Shown here: in pieces, positions 6,599 through 14,021 of the stretch
Position numbering within the stretch: position 1 is the first letter of the stretch
Layout: every line of letters begins with the position of its first letter
Assembly (NCBI GenBank): GCA_902775835.1
Contig: CACYNZ010000090.1
Coordinates: 1-14,130, forward strand
Origin: an uncultured Eubacteriales bacterium
Lineage (GTDB): Bacteria; Bacillota_A; Clostridia; Christensenellales; Aristaeellaceae
Length of the DNA stretch: 14,130 bases
Reading direction: 5' to 3'
Made by a program: the position numbers and the translations under genes
Notes under the pieces: model-generated
Told to the model about the DNA's origin: nothing
The model's input: only the letters and a program-made list of their open reading frames with translations
Databases searched by the model: none

Positions 6599-7747
6599 TC
6601 ACATGTCTGCTCTTTTCCGCTCCATCCTGTCCAGGAATCCGGCTGCCCTTGAGTACAGATCACGGAACACGTCTTCATAGGCAGCCTCTCCATACTCCGG
6701 ATCCCGCACGCCAAGAAAATCCAGGCAGATGCGGTCGTGTCCTGCACCGATCCGGTTCAGCCGGTCCGCTGCGCCGGCGCTGACCGGCGCGAACCGGCTG
6801 AACCAGGTGTTCTCCCTTTCTTCCAGGCAGCGCGCACAGGGGCTTATGCCTTCCGTGGATATCCCGTGTCTTTCCAGCACCTCTGCTGCCGCCGCGGATG
6901 CCGTACGGCCCTCGGAAGCATGAAACGCAGCCCGTGCTTCACAACGGATGGAAAGCCCGCGTCTGCGCGCTTCCTGGTTCACAATGGCCGCCGCCATGAC
7001 ACTGCGGTTCAGCCCGCCGTCGCATACAAAGCAGATCCTTTCCGGCACATCCGCATACCGCCGCATATCGGAAAACCATGCCGGCGTCAGGGCTTCCGGA
7101 TACAGGGGAAACACAATCTTCTCCCTGGGCCTCACCGCGTCCAGCGCCGCGCTCAGCACATTCCCGTCCAGCATGCCCGGACGGAAATAGGCCAGCGTGA
7201 CATGGGGCGTGAGCGGATAGGACATTGTTCTCACATTGTCCAGCCGGCGGTACATTTCCTGCAGCAGGGCAAAGTCCTCATCCGTCTCCGGACGCAGCAG
7301 AAGCACCAGGGAAACGGATACCATGTTCACCATGCAGTCGCAGGCCATGGCGATTTCCTTTCCGGCAAGCTCCCTGCGGATTTCCTCCACAGCCTCCCCT
7401 GCCTTTTCCAGGCTCGCCCGCATTTCCCGCTCCCGGCCCTCCTCTGTGTCCGGCATGCACGTTTCCGGACTGTCCAGGTCATGCAGCGTCATATGCAGGC
7501 TGGAAAGTGGAAGCGGATCTGCCAGCATCCCGGTGTCACCCAGGTGCCGGTACAGATTCTGCTGCATGAGCCCCAGGATATTCCGGGTCCGCCTGTCCAG
7601 CCGGAACAGCGTGGTGGTTCCCGCAAACGGAAGGAACCTGCCCTCCGCGCTCACCTTTTTCAGCAGCCGCCCGTCCGTCATCCAGCACCCGTACATCCTT
7701 TCATGCTTCCATGCGGTGCGCATATCGTAGTCTGACAGAAAACCCAT
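6599..7747 (-). CDS. Fusion of a 2H phosphoesterase-like domain and a low-molecular-weight protein tyrosine phosphatase-like domain
   Basis: This 382-residue soluble protein has two recognisable halves. Residues about 40-220 carry paired H-x-T motifs, H85-M-T87 (LHMTLHD) and H182-V-T184 (PHVTLAYF). They are the two catalytic signatures of the 2H (LigT/cyclic phosphodiesterase) superfamily, which opens cyclic nucleotide phosphates or acts on RNA ends. Residues about 235-375 resemble low-molecular-weight tyrosine phosphatases. The P-loop is C242-DGGLN-R248-S, fitting C-x5-R-S, and the late acid D349-P350-EYG is followed by YEDVFRDL as in that family. The loop differs from the usual CxGNxCRS, so the substrate may not be phosphotyrosine. 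Start: a GGGGAG site precedes ATG 7747. The gene sits just after the kinase operon's terminator, and I see no convincing promoter in the short gap. Roles in RNA-end or nucleotide-phosphate processing are inference. Each domain call is fairly firm; the physiological function is unknown. Confidence 0.8.
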   Translation of the reverse strand: MGFLSDYDMRTAWKHERMYGCWMTDGRLLKKVSAEGRFLPFAGTTTLFRLDRRTRNILGLMQQNLYRHLGDTGMLADPLPLSSLHMTLHDLDSPETCMPDTEEGREREMRASLEKAGEAVEEIRRELAGKEIAMACDCMVNMVSVSLVLLLRPETDEDFALLQEMYRRLDNVRTMSYPLTPHVTLAYFRPGMLDGNVLSAALDAVRPREKIVFPLYPEALTPAWFSDMRRYADVPERICFVCDGGLNRSVMAAAIVNQEARRRGLSIRCEARAAFHASEGRTASAAAAEVLERHGISTEGISPCARCLEERENTWFSRFAPVSAGAADRLNRIGAGHDRICLDFLGVRDPEYGEAAYEDVFRDLYSRAAGFLDRMERKRADM

Positions 7748-7771
7748 ATTCTCTCCCCTCTTTCATAAACG

Positions 7772-7818
7772 AAAAACTGACGCGGTCTGTTCCGGAAAAC
7801 CGGAGACTCTGCGTCAGT
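7772..7818 (-). terminator. Intrinsic terminator of the two-component operon
   Basis: On the minus strand, 28 bases after the kinase stop, an outer 8-bp stem (ACTGACGC at 7818-7811 with GCGTCAGT at 7783-7776) encloses an inner TCCGG/CCGGA hairpin with a four-base loop. A run of five T follows, at 7776-7772. This separates the kinase from the 2H-phosphatase gene downstream. Confidence 0.85.
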
Positions 7819-7845
7819 CAGGGGACCACATGTACCGGATACGGT

Positions 7846-9225
7846 TCAGGGAAGCGTCACGGTAAAGCTGGTTCCGCGCTCATCACTCTCCACCTGTACC
7901 CGTCCCCGGTGAATCTCCAAGATATTCCGGGCAATCGCAAGCCCCAGTCCATAGCCTTCCACTTCCTGGCTGCGGCTCTTCTCCACCCTGTAAAACCGGT
8001 CAAAGATTTTATCCCGGTCCTCATCGGAAATCCGGGAACCGGTATTGAACACCGACAGCACCGCGCCTTTTCCGCGCGCGTGCAGAGATATGCGCACCAT
8101 TCCGCCGTCACCGGAATACTTGGTGGCATTGCTCAGGAAGATCACTGCGAGCTGGCGCAGCATTTCCGCATTCCCATGCACGTGCACACCATCATCCACG
8201 TCGGTCTCCAGGCTTTTTCCGCTTTCAAACAGGGTGCTCTCAAACGGGAGCGCGACAGAAAGCACAGCCTGGCTCAGGTCCACGTCCTCCATGGTCACCT
8301 GTTCACGGTTCCGGTCCGTTCTCGCCAGTGTCAGAAGCGACTGCACCAGTCCATTGGTCCGCTCCACCTCGGACTGAATATACCCAAGCCATTCATTTCT
8401 GCCGATCTGCCGGGCGAGCACCTCTGCATTGGCCGAGATCACAGCCAGCGGCGTTTTCAGTTCATGGGACGCGTCCCACACAAACTGGCGCTGGCGGTCA
8501 TTGGCCTGCTGCACGGGAATGAACATGCGCCTGATCAGGACGGCCGCGCCGACGCTGAGCAGCAGCCAGACGCCGAGTCCGGCCAGCAGCGTGGTGCGCA
8601 GAAGTTCCTGAGCGCTGCGCAGCTCAAGTCTTGCGTCCAATACCACCAACAGGCTTTCCTCCGCATCCGTGCTGAGCCGGAAAAACTGCGTGCCCACGCG
8701 CCCGCTCTGCCTGCCGGAGGCAAGCACCGCGTCCACCATGGCCTGCACCTGGTCATCCGTATACAGGTCCTGACGGTCACTGCTCCAGGAGCTCACTGTC
8801 TGGTCTGCGTTCAGATGCACGGTATAGGAATTGCTCAGGCCCGCCAGCGCCTCACGGCTGGACGCCAGCTGTCCGGGCCGCTCGCCCCGGAATTCCGGCA
8901 TGTCCGGCGGTCCGCCCATGCCGTTTTCGGCATCCGGCTTCCAGTCCGGCTTTTCGCCGGGCTTATACGCATCCGGCCCCGGAGTCTCTTCCCCGGATAT
9001 TTCCGCAGTCCCCTCTGCCCGGGCGTCTGTTTCCTCCATATGCTCCCTCCAGGGAACCTGCGGTCTGTTGCCCTGATTCTCGATAAGCATGTCCAGCACC
9101 GCATCCGACTGGGTCCGGATGGAATGCCAGTTCAGCCCGTTGATGACGCCGACAAAGGCCACAATCACCAGGAACAGGCCGGAGATCACCAGGATGATCA
9201 TTTTTCTCCGGAGTTTTTCGATCAT
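7846..9225 (-). CDS. Sensor histidine kinase
   Basis: This 459-residue membrane sensor kinase is partner of the response regulator encoded just before it. Transmembrane helices lie at about 9-30 and 211-232. They enclose an extracytoplasmic region of about 180 residues whose first part (55-120) is rich in Pro, Gly, Glu and Asp. The HisKA motif DASHELKTPL has the phospho-acceptor H254. The ATPase domain follows with the N-box FLSNATKYS (N366), a G1 box reading FNTGSRI in place of the usual DxGxG, the F box IFDRFYR and the G2 loop GYGLGLAIA (424-432). The substituted G1 box is, as I recall, common in one clostridial kinase group, so activity is plausible. The start ATG overlaps the regulator's stop as ATGA, with GGAGG 7 bases upstream. 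The signal sensed cannot be deduced. Confidence 0.93.
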   Translation of the reverse strand: MIEKLRRKMIILVISGLFLVIVAFVGVINGLNWHSIRTQSDAVLDMLIENQGNRPQVPWREHMEETDARAEGTAEISGEETPGPDAYKPGEKPDWKPDAENGMGGPPDMPEFRGERPGQLASSREALAGLSNSYTVHLNADQTVSSWSSDRQDLYTDDQVQAMVDAVLASGRQSGRVGTQFFRLSTDAEESLLVVLDARLELRSAQELLRTTLLAGLGVWLLLSVGAAVLIRRMFIPVQQANDRQRQFVWDASHELKTPLAVISANAEVLARQIGRNEWLGYIQSEVERTNGLVQSLLTLARTDRNREQVTMEDVDLSQAVLSVALPFESTLFESGKSLETDVDDGVHVHGNAEMLRQLAVIFLSNATKYSGDGGMVRISLHARGKGAVLSVFNTGSRISDEDRDKIFDRFYRVEKSRSQEVEGYGLGLAIARNILEIHRGRVQVESDERGTSFTVTLP

Positions 9226-9902
9226 GATTCCGCCTCCAGCGCATAGCCGAGCCCGCGGCTGACCTTGATCTTCACACCGGAGCCCACAAAGCCCAGTTTC
9301 CTGCGGAGAAAGGAAATGTATACTTCCAGATGATTGTACTCCGTCTCATCATCCCAGCCCCAGACACGCTCCACAATGGTGTCCTTCGGGAGAATCTGGC
9401 CCGGATTTCTGAGAAAGAGCTCCATCAGCTGGTATTCCTTGGCCCCGAGCTTGACGGATACGCCGCTGGACGTATTCACAAGGCAGGCATCCGCCTGGCG
9501 CAGCTCCACATCCCCGAAGGCCAGGCTTTCCACCACATTCCCGTCTCCCCTGCGCGTAATGGCTCTCAGGCAGGCCAGAAGCTCCGCCATCTGGAACGGC
9601 TTGGGCAGGTAATAATCGGCCCCGCTCTCCAGTCCCCGGACCCGGTCCTCCAGGCTTCCCCGCGCCGTCAGCATCAGCACCGGCGTGCGGATCTTGTCTT
9701 CCCTGAGCGTACGCAGGATTTCAAACCCGTCCATGCCCGGCAGCATCACATCCAGAATAATGGCGTCATAGATCCCGGTCTCCGCCTGATCCAGTCCCTC
9801 CGTACCTGTATAGACGGCATCCACGACATAATGTTCCCCTGTCAGTACATTGGCCACAGCCGCGGACAGTTTCTTTTCATCTTCCACCAGCAGAACACGC
9901 AT
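9222..9902 (-). CDS. OmpR/PhoB-family DNA-binding response regulator
   Basis: This 226-residue two-component regulator has an N-terminal receiver with the acidic pair E7-D8, phospho-acceptor D51 in AIILDVMLPGMDG, the LMLTA threonine and the KPF lysine. The C-terminal winged helix has the family's EYQLMELFLRNPG, the recognition segment EYNHLEVYISFLRRKLG and the VSRGLGYAL wing. It would control genes in response to the kinase it precedes, probably including its own operon. Start: two in-frame ATGs exist at 9908 and 9902. AGGAG ends three bases before the first but nine before the second, and MRVLLVEDE is the canonical family beginning, so I chose 9902. A promoter lies at 9939-9967. No obvious target gene can be named, though the divergent psuK operon shares the intergenic region. 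Confidence 0.93.
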   Translation of the reverse strand: MRVLLVEDEKKLSAAVANVLTGEHYVVDAVYTGTEGLDQAETGIYDAIILDVMLPGMDGFEILRTLREDKIRTPVLMLTARGSLEDRVRGLESGADYYLPKPFQMAELLACLRAITRRGDGNVVESLAFGDVELRQADACLVNTSSGVSVKLGAKEYQLMELFLRNPGQILPKDTIVERVWGWDDETEYNHLEVYISFLRRKLGFVGSGVKIKVSRGLGYALEAES

Positions 9903-9938
9903 GCACATATGCTCCTCTCTCTAAACCCTTGCATGCAT

Positions 9939-9967
9939 ATGATAACAGCGGATTCCAATGGATGCAA
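9939..9967 (-). promoter_or_regulatory. Promoter of the two-component operon
   Basis: On the minus strand TTGCAT (9967-9962) and TATCAT (9944-9939) are separated by exactly 17 bases. The -10 matches consensus at five of six positions and the -35 at three of six. It lies about 40 bases before the regulator start. A 7-bp inverted repeat, CTTGCAT at 9928-9934 with ATGCAAG at 9962-9968, brackets it. Confidence 0.6.
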
Positions 9968-9975
9968 GAATTGCC

Positions 9976-10004
9976 TTGACGCTCTTCCGGCCTCCGCCTA
10001 TAAT
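9976..10004 (+). promoter_or_regulatory. Strong sigma-70-type promoter for psuK-psuG-S9 peptidase
   Basis: TTGACG (9976-9981) and a perfect TATAAT (9999-10004) are separated by 17 bases, a near-consensus vegetative promoter. Expected initiation near 10011 leaves a leader of about 30 bases before the GTG start at 10040, too short for a riboswitch. It points away from the two-component promoter. Confidence 0.9.
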
Positions 10005-10039
10005 CAGTTTCAGTATGGTTTCGGAAGGGCGGTGATTGC

Positions 10040-10960
10040 GTGCACAGCCGTTATATCGCAGTGGTGGGCGGGGTTAACCTGGATATATCCGGCACTCCGG
10101 CCGCGCCGATGATCGCCGGAGACTCAAACCCCGGCGAGGTGCAGGTAACCTATGGCGGCGTCGGCCGCAATATTGCGGAAAACATTGCGCGGCTCGGACA
10201 GAGCGTCAAGATGATCACGGCTCTTGGAGATGACGGATATACCACGCCGCTGCGCGCGTTCTGCGAATCCTCCGGCATTGACATGTCCTATTCCGGCGTC
10301 ATTCTCGGCATGCGCAACAGCACCTATCTGTGCATCAATGACGAGCACGGGGACGTGCTCTACGCCATCGCGGACATGGCCATCTGCGACAGGATCACGC
10401 CGGAGTTTCTCGAGGGCCGCCGGTCTGTGCTGGAAAAGGCATCACTGATCGTTGCCGATGCCAATCTTTCCCCCGAAACCCTCGTCTGGCTTTGCGAGTC
10501 CTTCGATGTGCCGGTCATGGCGGACCCGGTCTCCGTCACCAAGTCCACCCGCCTCCTGAAGGCGCTTCCGCACCTGTACTGCGTAAAGCCCAACCGTCCG
10601 GAAGCGGAAGCACTCTCAGGCATAGCCATCCGGGAAGACGCGGACCTAGAGACGGCAGCCGCAGTGCTGCTTGAAAAGGGATGCCGCCAGGTGTTCATTT
10701 CCCTTGGAGCCCGCGGCGTCTATTTTGACAACGGCAAAATACGCGGAATCCAGCCATGCCTTGTGCGGGACGTGGTCAACACCAACGGCTGCGGGGATGC
10801 GTTTTTTGCCGCCGCTGCGCTCGGCTTCCTGGAAGGCATGTCCATTGCCGAAAGTGCAAGGCTCGGCCAGGCCGCGTCCGCCATCTGCGCCATGTCCAAT
10901 GCTGCGGTTTCCCCGGACCTTAATCGGGAGCGCCTGTTTCACCGGTACCAGGAAGCCTGA
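10040..10960 (+). CDS. psuK: Pseudouridine kinase (PfkB family)
   Basis: This 306-residue PfkB/ribokinase-family sugar kinase is assigned as pseudouridine kinase because psuG follows directly. The pair converts pseudouridine to pseudouridine 5'-phosphate and then to uracil plus ribose-5-phosphate in the cytoplasm. The opening strand VVGGVNLDISG, the substrate-loop GGVGRNIAENIARLG (39-53) and the anion-hole motif NGCGDAFF (249-256), with the catalytic base D253, are clear. The last is the family's usual TGAGD with two conservative changes. The start is a GTG at 10040, preceded by a sequence resembling the extended Shine-Dalgarno site (GGTGAT at 10031-10036). No ATG fits. A 51-base gap separates it from psuG. 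Without the neighbour it could only be called a PfkB kinase; other nucleoside kinases of this family are the alternative. Confidence 0.88.
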   Translation: MHSRYIAVVGGVNLDISGTPAAPMIAGDSNPGEVQVTYGGVGRNIAENIARLGQSVKMITALGDDGYTTPLRAFCESSGIDMSYSGVILGMRNSTYLCINDEHGDVLYAIADMAICDRITPEFLEGRRSVLEKASLIVADANLSPETLVWLCESFDVPVMADPVSVTKSTRLLKALPHLYCVKPNRPEAEALSGIAIREDADLETAAAVLLEKGCRQVFISLGARGVYFDNGKIRGIQPCLVRDVVNTNGCGDAFFAAAALGFLEGMSIAESARLGQAASAICAMSNAAVSPDLNRERLFHRYQEA

Positions 10961-11011
10961 TGCCGTTTACCGTTCACACAATGCCACCATATCTTACAGG
11001 GAGGTTTTTTC

Positions 11012-11932
11012 ATGGAAAACTACAGAAAGTATCTCAATGTCAATCCTGAGGTTCAGAAGGCGCTGGATGAAGGCCGGCCCGTGGTGGCGCTGGAGTCCAC
11101 CATCATCTCCCACGGCATGCCGTATCCGCGGAATGTGGAAACCGCCCTTCGGGTGGAGGAGATCATCCAGGAGCACGGCGCCGTGCCCGCCACCATTGCC
11201 ATTATCCGCGGAAAAATGACCGTGGGCTGCTCGCATGAGGAGATCGAATACCTGGGCAAGCGCGGGCTGCAGGTGCCCAAGGCTTCCCGCCGGGATCTTC
11301 CCGTGCTCCTGGCACGCGGGGAAGACGGAGCCACCACCGTCACCACCACCATGATTGCCGCCTCCCTGGCCGGTATTCACATCTTTGCCACCGGCGGCAT
11401 CGGCGGCGTACACCGCGGGGCCGAGACCACCATGGACATTTCCGCTGACCTTGAGGAGCTGGCCATGACCGATGTCATGGTGATCTGCGCCGGATGCAAG
11501 TCCATCCTGGACATCGGCCTGACGCTGGAATACCTGGAGACCAAGGGTGTCCCGGTGCTCGGGTACCAGACGGAGGAAATGCCGGCGTTCTATACCACGC
11601 ATTCCGGATTCCGGGTGGATTACCGCATCGATTCTGCCGAGGAAGCGGCCAGGGTGCTCCGCACCAAGCTGGACTGCGGGCTCAGGGGCGGCATCCTGCT
11701 CACCAATCCGATCCCCGCACAGTACGCCATGGACCTGGACTACATCAACGCCAATATCTCTGCCGCACTGAAGGAATGCGACGAGAAAGGCATTCACGGC
11801 AAGGCCATCACGCCCTTCCTGCTGGACCGCATCCAGCAGCTGACAGGCGGAAAGAGTCTGGATGCAAACATCCAGCTTGTATACAACAATGCTGCCCTGG
11901 GCGCTGAAGTCGCCAAGGCCCTGTGCAGCTGA
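11012..11932 (+). CDS. psuG: Pseudouridine-5'-phosphate glycosidase
   Basis: This 306-residue enzyme breaks the C-C glycosidic bond of pseudouridine 5'-phosphate, giving uracil and ribose-5-phosphate. The whole length matches the family: ALESTIISHGMPYPRN near the start, QVPKASRRDLP, the Thr-rich TTVTTTMIAA, FATGGIGGVHRG, CAGCKSILDIG and the TNPIP motif. Residues equivalent to those reported as catalytic in the E. coli enzyme appear to be E28, K90, D146 and K163, the last being the Schiff-base lysine, with a uniform offset of three. GGGAGG with a seven-base gap precedes ATG 11012. It is transcribed with psuK from the promoter at 9976, and an S9 peptidase follows 23 bases later. No pseudouridine transporter is visible, so the substrate may come from RNA turnover. 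Confidence 0.97.
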   Translation: MENYRKYLNVNPEVQKALDEGRPVVALESTIISHGMPYPRNVETALRVEEIIQEHGAVPATIAIIRGKMTVGCSHEEIEYLGKRGLQVPKASRRDLPVLLARGEDGATTVTTTMIAASLAGIHIFATGGIGGVHRGAETTMDISADLEELAMTDVMVICAGCKSILDIGLTLEYLETKGVPVLGYQTEEMPAFYTTHSGFRVDYRIDSAEEAARVLRTKLDCGLRGGILLTNPIPAQYAMDLDYINANISAALKECDEKGIHGKAITPFLLDRIQQLTGGKSLDANIQLVYNNAALGAEVAKALCS

Positions 11933-11955
11933 CACGACATGGAAAGGGTGCCCGT

Positions 11956-13959
11956 ATGAAATCACTGGAACTGAACACATTCCTTGAGTACCGTTATCTG
12001 TCCTCGCCTGAGTTCGCCCCCGGCGGACAGCGCGCTGCCTTCGTGGTCCAGAAAGCGGAAGAAGAGAGCAACAGCTATTCCGCCCGCCTGTATCTGTATG
12101 ACGGCACGGTGCGCCAGCTGACGGACCTGGGCAGGGAGAGCTCCTTCACCTGGCTGGATGATCAGCGTCTGATCTTTCCCGCCCAGCGCAGCGAGCATGA
12201 GAAGAAACTGCAGGAAGCCGGCGTTGCCTTTACTTCCTACTACTGCCTGGACCTGCGCGGCGGCGAGGCACTTCCCTTCATGACCCTGCCCTTCCAGGCC
12301 CTGGATCTTCAGGTGATCGATCCGGAGCATTTCATGGTGATCGGTGCTTTCCACAAGGATATGCCGGATGCGTACACGCTTTCCGAGGATGACCGGAAAA
12401 AGCTGGCCGAGGACCGGAAAAAGGACACCGACTATGAAGTGTTCGACGAACTCCCCTTCTGGGGAAACGGCCGCGGCGTCACCAACGGCCGGCGCACGTC
12501 CCTGTTCCATGTCTCCCTGAATCCGTTCCGCATTGAGCGCCTCACTTCACCGGAAGAGCGCGTTTCCGATATGACCGTTCTCGGGTCGGACGTCTATTAC
12601 ACAGTCTCCCCCTGTCAGGCCAGGCGCAGCCTGCGCGGCCTGGAAATCCGGGTCTGGAACTGTGAATCCTGCTCCGGGCGCACGGTACTCAGGCATCCGG
12701 ATTTTCTCGGCGGCAGTCTGGTCAAAGTGGGCAGTCAGGTCTGGGTACTTGCCTCCGACGGCAGCCGCTACGGACTCAATGAAAACGATTCCGTCTACCG
12801 TCTGGACGCAGAACACGGCAGGCTTGAACTCATCCGCCGCGAAGAATACGACATGTATTCTTCCGTAGGCAGCGACTGCCGGCTCGGCGGCGGACATCAG
12901 ATGCAGGAGCGCTGCGGCTGCCTCTACCATATCACCACCCGGGAAGGCAGCAGCCATGTCTTCAGGCTCAGCCCTGACGGTGCAAGCGAGCCTGTCATGG
13001 AACTGGATGGAAGCGTGGATGCCATCACCGTCAGTGATCACGCGTCATGCATGCTCCTGGTGGGCATGCTGGACATGCATCTGCAGGAACTGTACAGCTG
13101 GGATCTGGAAAGCGGAAAGCTCACTCAGCTGACGCATTTCAATGATGCCGTGCTTCAGGATGTCTATGTGGCCCGGCCCAGGTCCATGACCATTCAGAGC
13201 CAGGGCGAATCCATCGAGGGCTGGGTGCTCCTGCCCCAGGATTTTGACCCTTCCCGGACCTATCCTGCCGTTCTGGATATTCACGGCGGCCCGAAAACCG
13301 TGTACGGACCGGTGTTCTATCACGAAATGCAGCTCTGGGCTAATAAAGGCTATATTGTCTTCTTCTGCAACCCGAAGGGCTCTGACGGCCGTGACAACGC
13401 CTTCGCGGACATCCGCGGCATGTACGGCACGGTAGACTATGACAATATCATGGACTTCACCGACGCAGTCCTGGCGGCATACCCGCAGATCGACCCGCAG
13501 CGCGTATGCGTTACCGGCGGCAGCTACGGCGGGTTCATGACCAACTGGATCATCGGGCACACCCAGCGCTTCTGCTGTGCCGCCTCCCAGCGTTCCATCT
13601 CCAACTGGCTGTCCTTCTGGGGCATTTCGGATATCGGCTTCTATTTCGCCGAGGACCAGAATGCCGCAAACCTGTACACCAGCCCGGAAAAGCTCTGGGA
13701 TCATTCCCCGCTGAAGTATGTACGCAACGCGCGCACGCCCACACTCTTCATCCACTCCGATGAGGACTACCGCTGTCCCGAGGCGGAAGGCATTCAGATG
13801 TATGCCTCCCTGGTGGACCTGGGCGTTCCCGCACGGCTGTGCCTGTTCCACGGTGAAAACCATGAGCTCTCGCGCTCCGGAAAGCCGCTGCACCGGGTCC
13901 GCCGGCTCCAGGAAATCACTGACTGGTTCGAACAGTACGCAAAAACAGACCGGTCCTGA
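11956..13959 (+). CDS. S9-family serine peptidase (prolyl oligopeptidase / acylaminoacyl-peptidase type)
   Basis: This 667-residue protein has an N-terminal beta-propeller-like region (about 1-400, repeated short beta strands) and a C-terminal alpha/beta-hydrolase domain. The catalytic triad is visible: S523 in GGSYGGF, D604 in DEDYRCP and H636 in GENHELSR. The HGGP oxyanion-hole motif precedes it at about residue 440. The motifs resemble the acylaminoacyl-peptidase/oligopeptidase group, which trims short or N-blocked peptides. There is no signal peptide or membrane helix, so it is cytoplasmic. Start: ATG 11956 has GGAAAGGG about 7 bases upstream; an in-frame codon at 11923 lies within psuG and was rejected. 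The short gap suggests co-transcription with psuKG, although no pathway link is evident beyond salvage of cell breakdown products. Its 3' end carries part of the opposing gene's terminator. Confidence 0.92.
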   Translation: MKSLELNTFLEYRYLSSPEFAPGGQRAAFVVQKAEEESNSYSARLYLYDGTVRQLTDLGRESSFTWLDDQRLIFPAQRSEHEKKLQEAGVAFTSYYCLDLRGGEALPFMTLPFQALDLQVIDPEHFMVIGAFHKDMPDAYTLSEDDRKKLAEDRKKDTDYEVFDELPFWGNGRGVTNGRRTSLFHVSLNPFRIERLTSPEERVSDMTVLGSDVYYTVSPCQARRSLRGLEIRVWNCESCSGRTVLRHPDFLGGSLVKVGSQVWVLASDGSRYGLNENDSVYRLDAEHGRLELIRREEYDMYSSVGSDCRLGGGHQMQERCGCLYHITTREGSSHVFRLSPDGASEPVMELDGSVDAITVSDHASCMLLVGMLDMHLQELYSWDLESGKLTQLTHFNDAVLQDVYVARPRSMTIQSQGESIEGWVLLPQDFDPSRTYPAVLDIHGGPKTVYGPVFYHEMQLWANKGYIVFFCNPKGSDGRDNAFADIRGMYGTVDYDNIMDFTDAVLAAYPQIDPQRVCVTGGSYGGFMTNWIIGHTQRFCCAASQRSISNWLSFWGISDIGFYFAEDQNAANLYTSPEKLWDHSPLKYVRNARTPTLFIHSDEDYRCPEAEGIQMYASLVDLGVPARLCLFHGENHELSRSGKPLHRVRRLQEITDWFEQYAKTDRS

Positions 13960-13974
13960 TCGGATTCCGGTCTG
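13941..13974 (-). terminator. Likely intrinsic terminator for the converging right-edge gene
   Basis: On the minus strand an 8-bp perfect stem, CAGACCGG (13974-13967) with CCGGTCTG (13953-13946), plus an inner TCC/GGA pairing, is followed by five T (13945-13941). It lies 46 bases beyond the stop at 14020 and overlaps the last codons of the S9 peptidase gene. Confidence 0.7.
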
Positions 13975-13993
13975 CATCAAATTACGTATGCAC

Positions 13994-14021
13994 GCTCCGC
14001 CCTCTGAGGGCGGGGCTTTTT
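13994..14021 (+). terminator. Intrinsic terminator after the S9 peptidase gene
   Basis: GCTCCGCCC (13994-14002) pairs with GGGCGGGGC (14008-14016), with one G-T wobble, around a five-base loop. Five T follow. It ends the psuK-psuG-peptidase transcript. The T-run overlaps the stop codon of the converging gene. Confidence 0.9.

Noticed and set aside
7711..9246. Plus-strand open frame of about 511 codons opposite the sensor kinase
   Set aside because: It is antisense to a gene with complete kinase motifs. It shows no domain or start signal and crosses the kinase operon's terminator.
9903..9908. Start of the response regulator at 9908
   Set aside because: Only three bases separate it from AGGAG, whereas the ATG at 9902 has normal spacing and gives the canonical N-terminus. 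The difference is only two residues.
10961..11011. Possible terminator or promoter between psuK and psuG
   Set aside because: I found no stem with a T-run and no paired -35/-10 elements. The T-run before psuG is the ribosome-site spacer.
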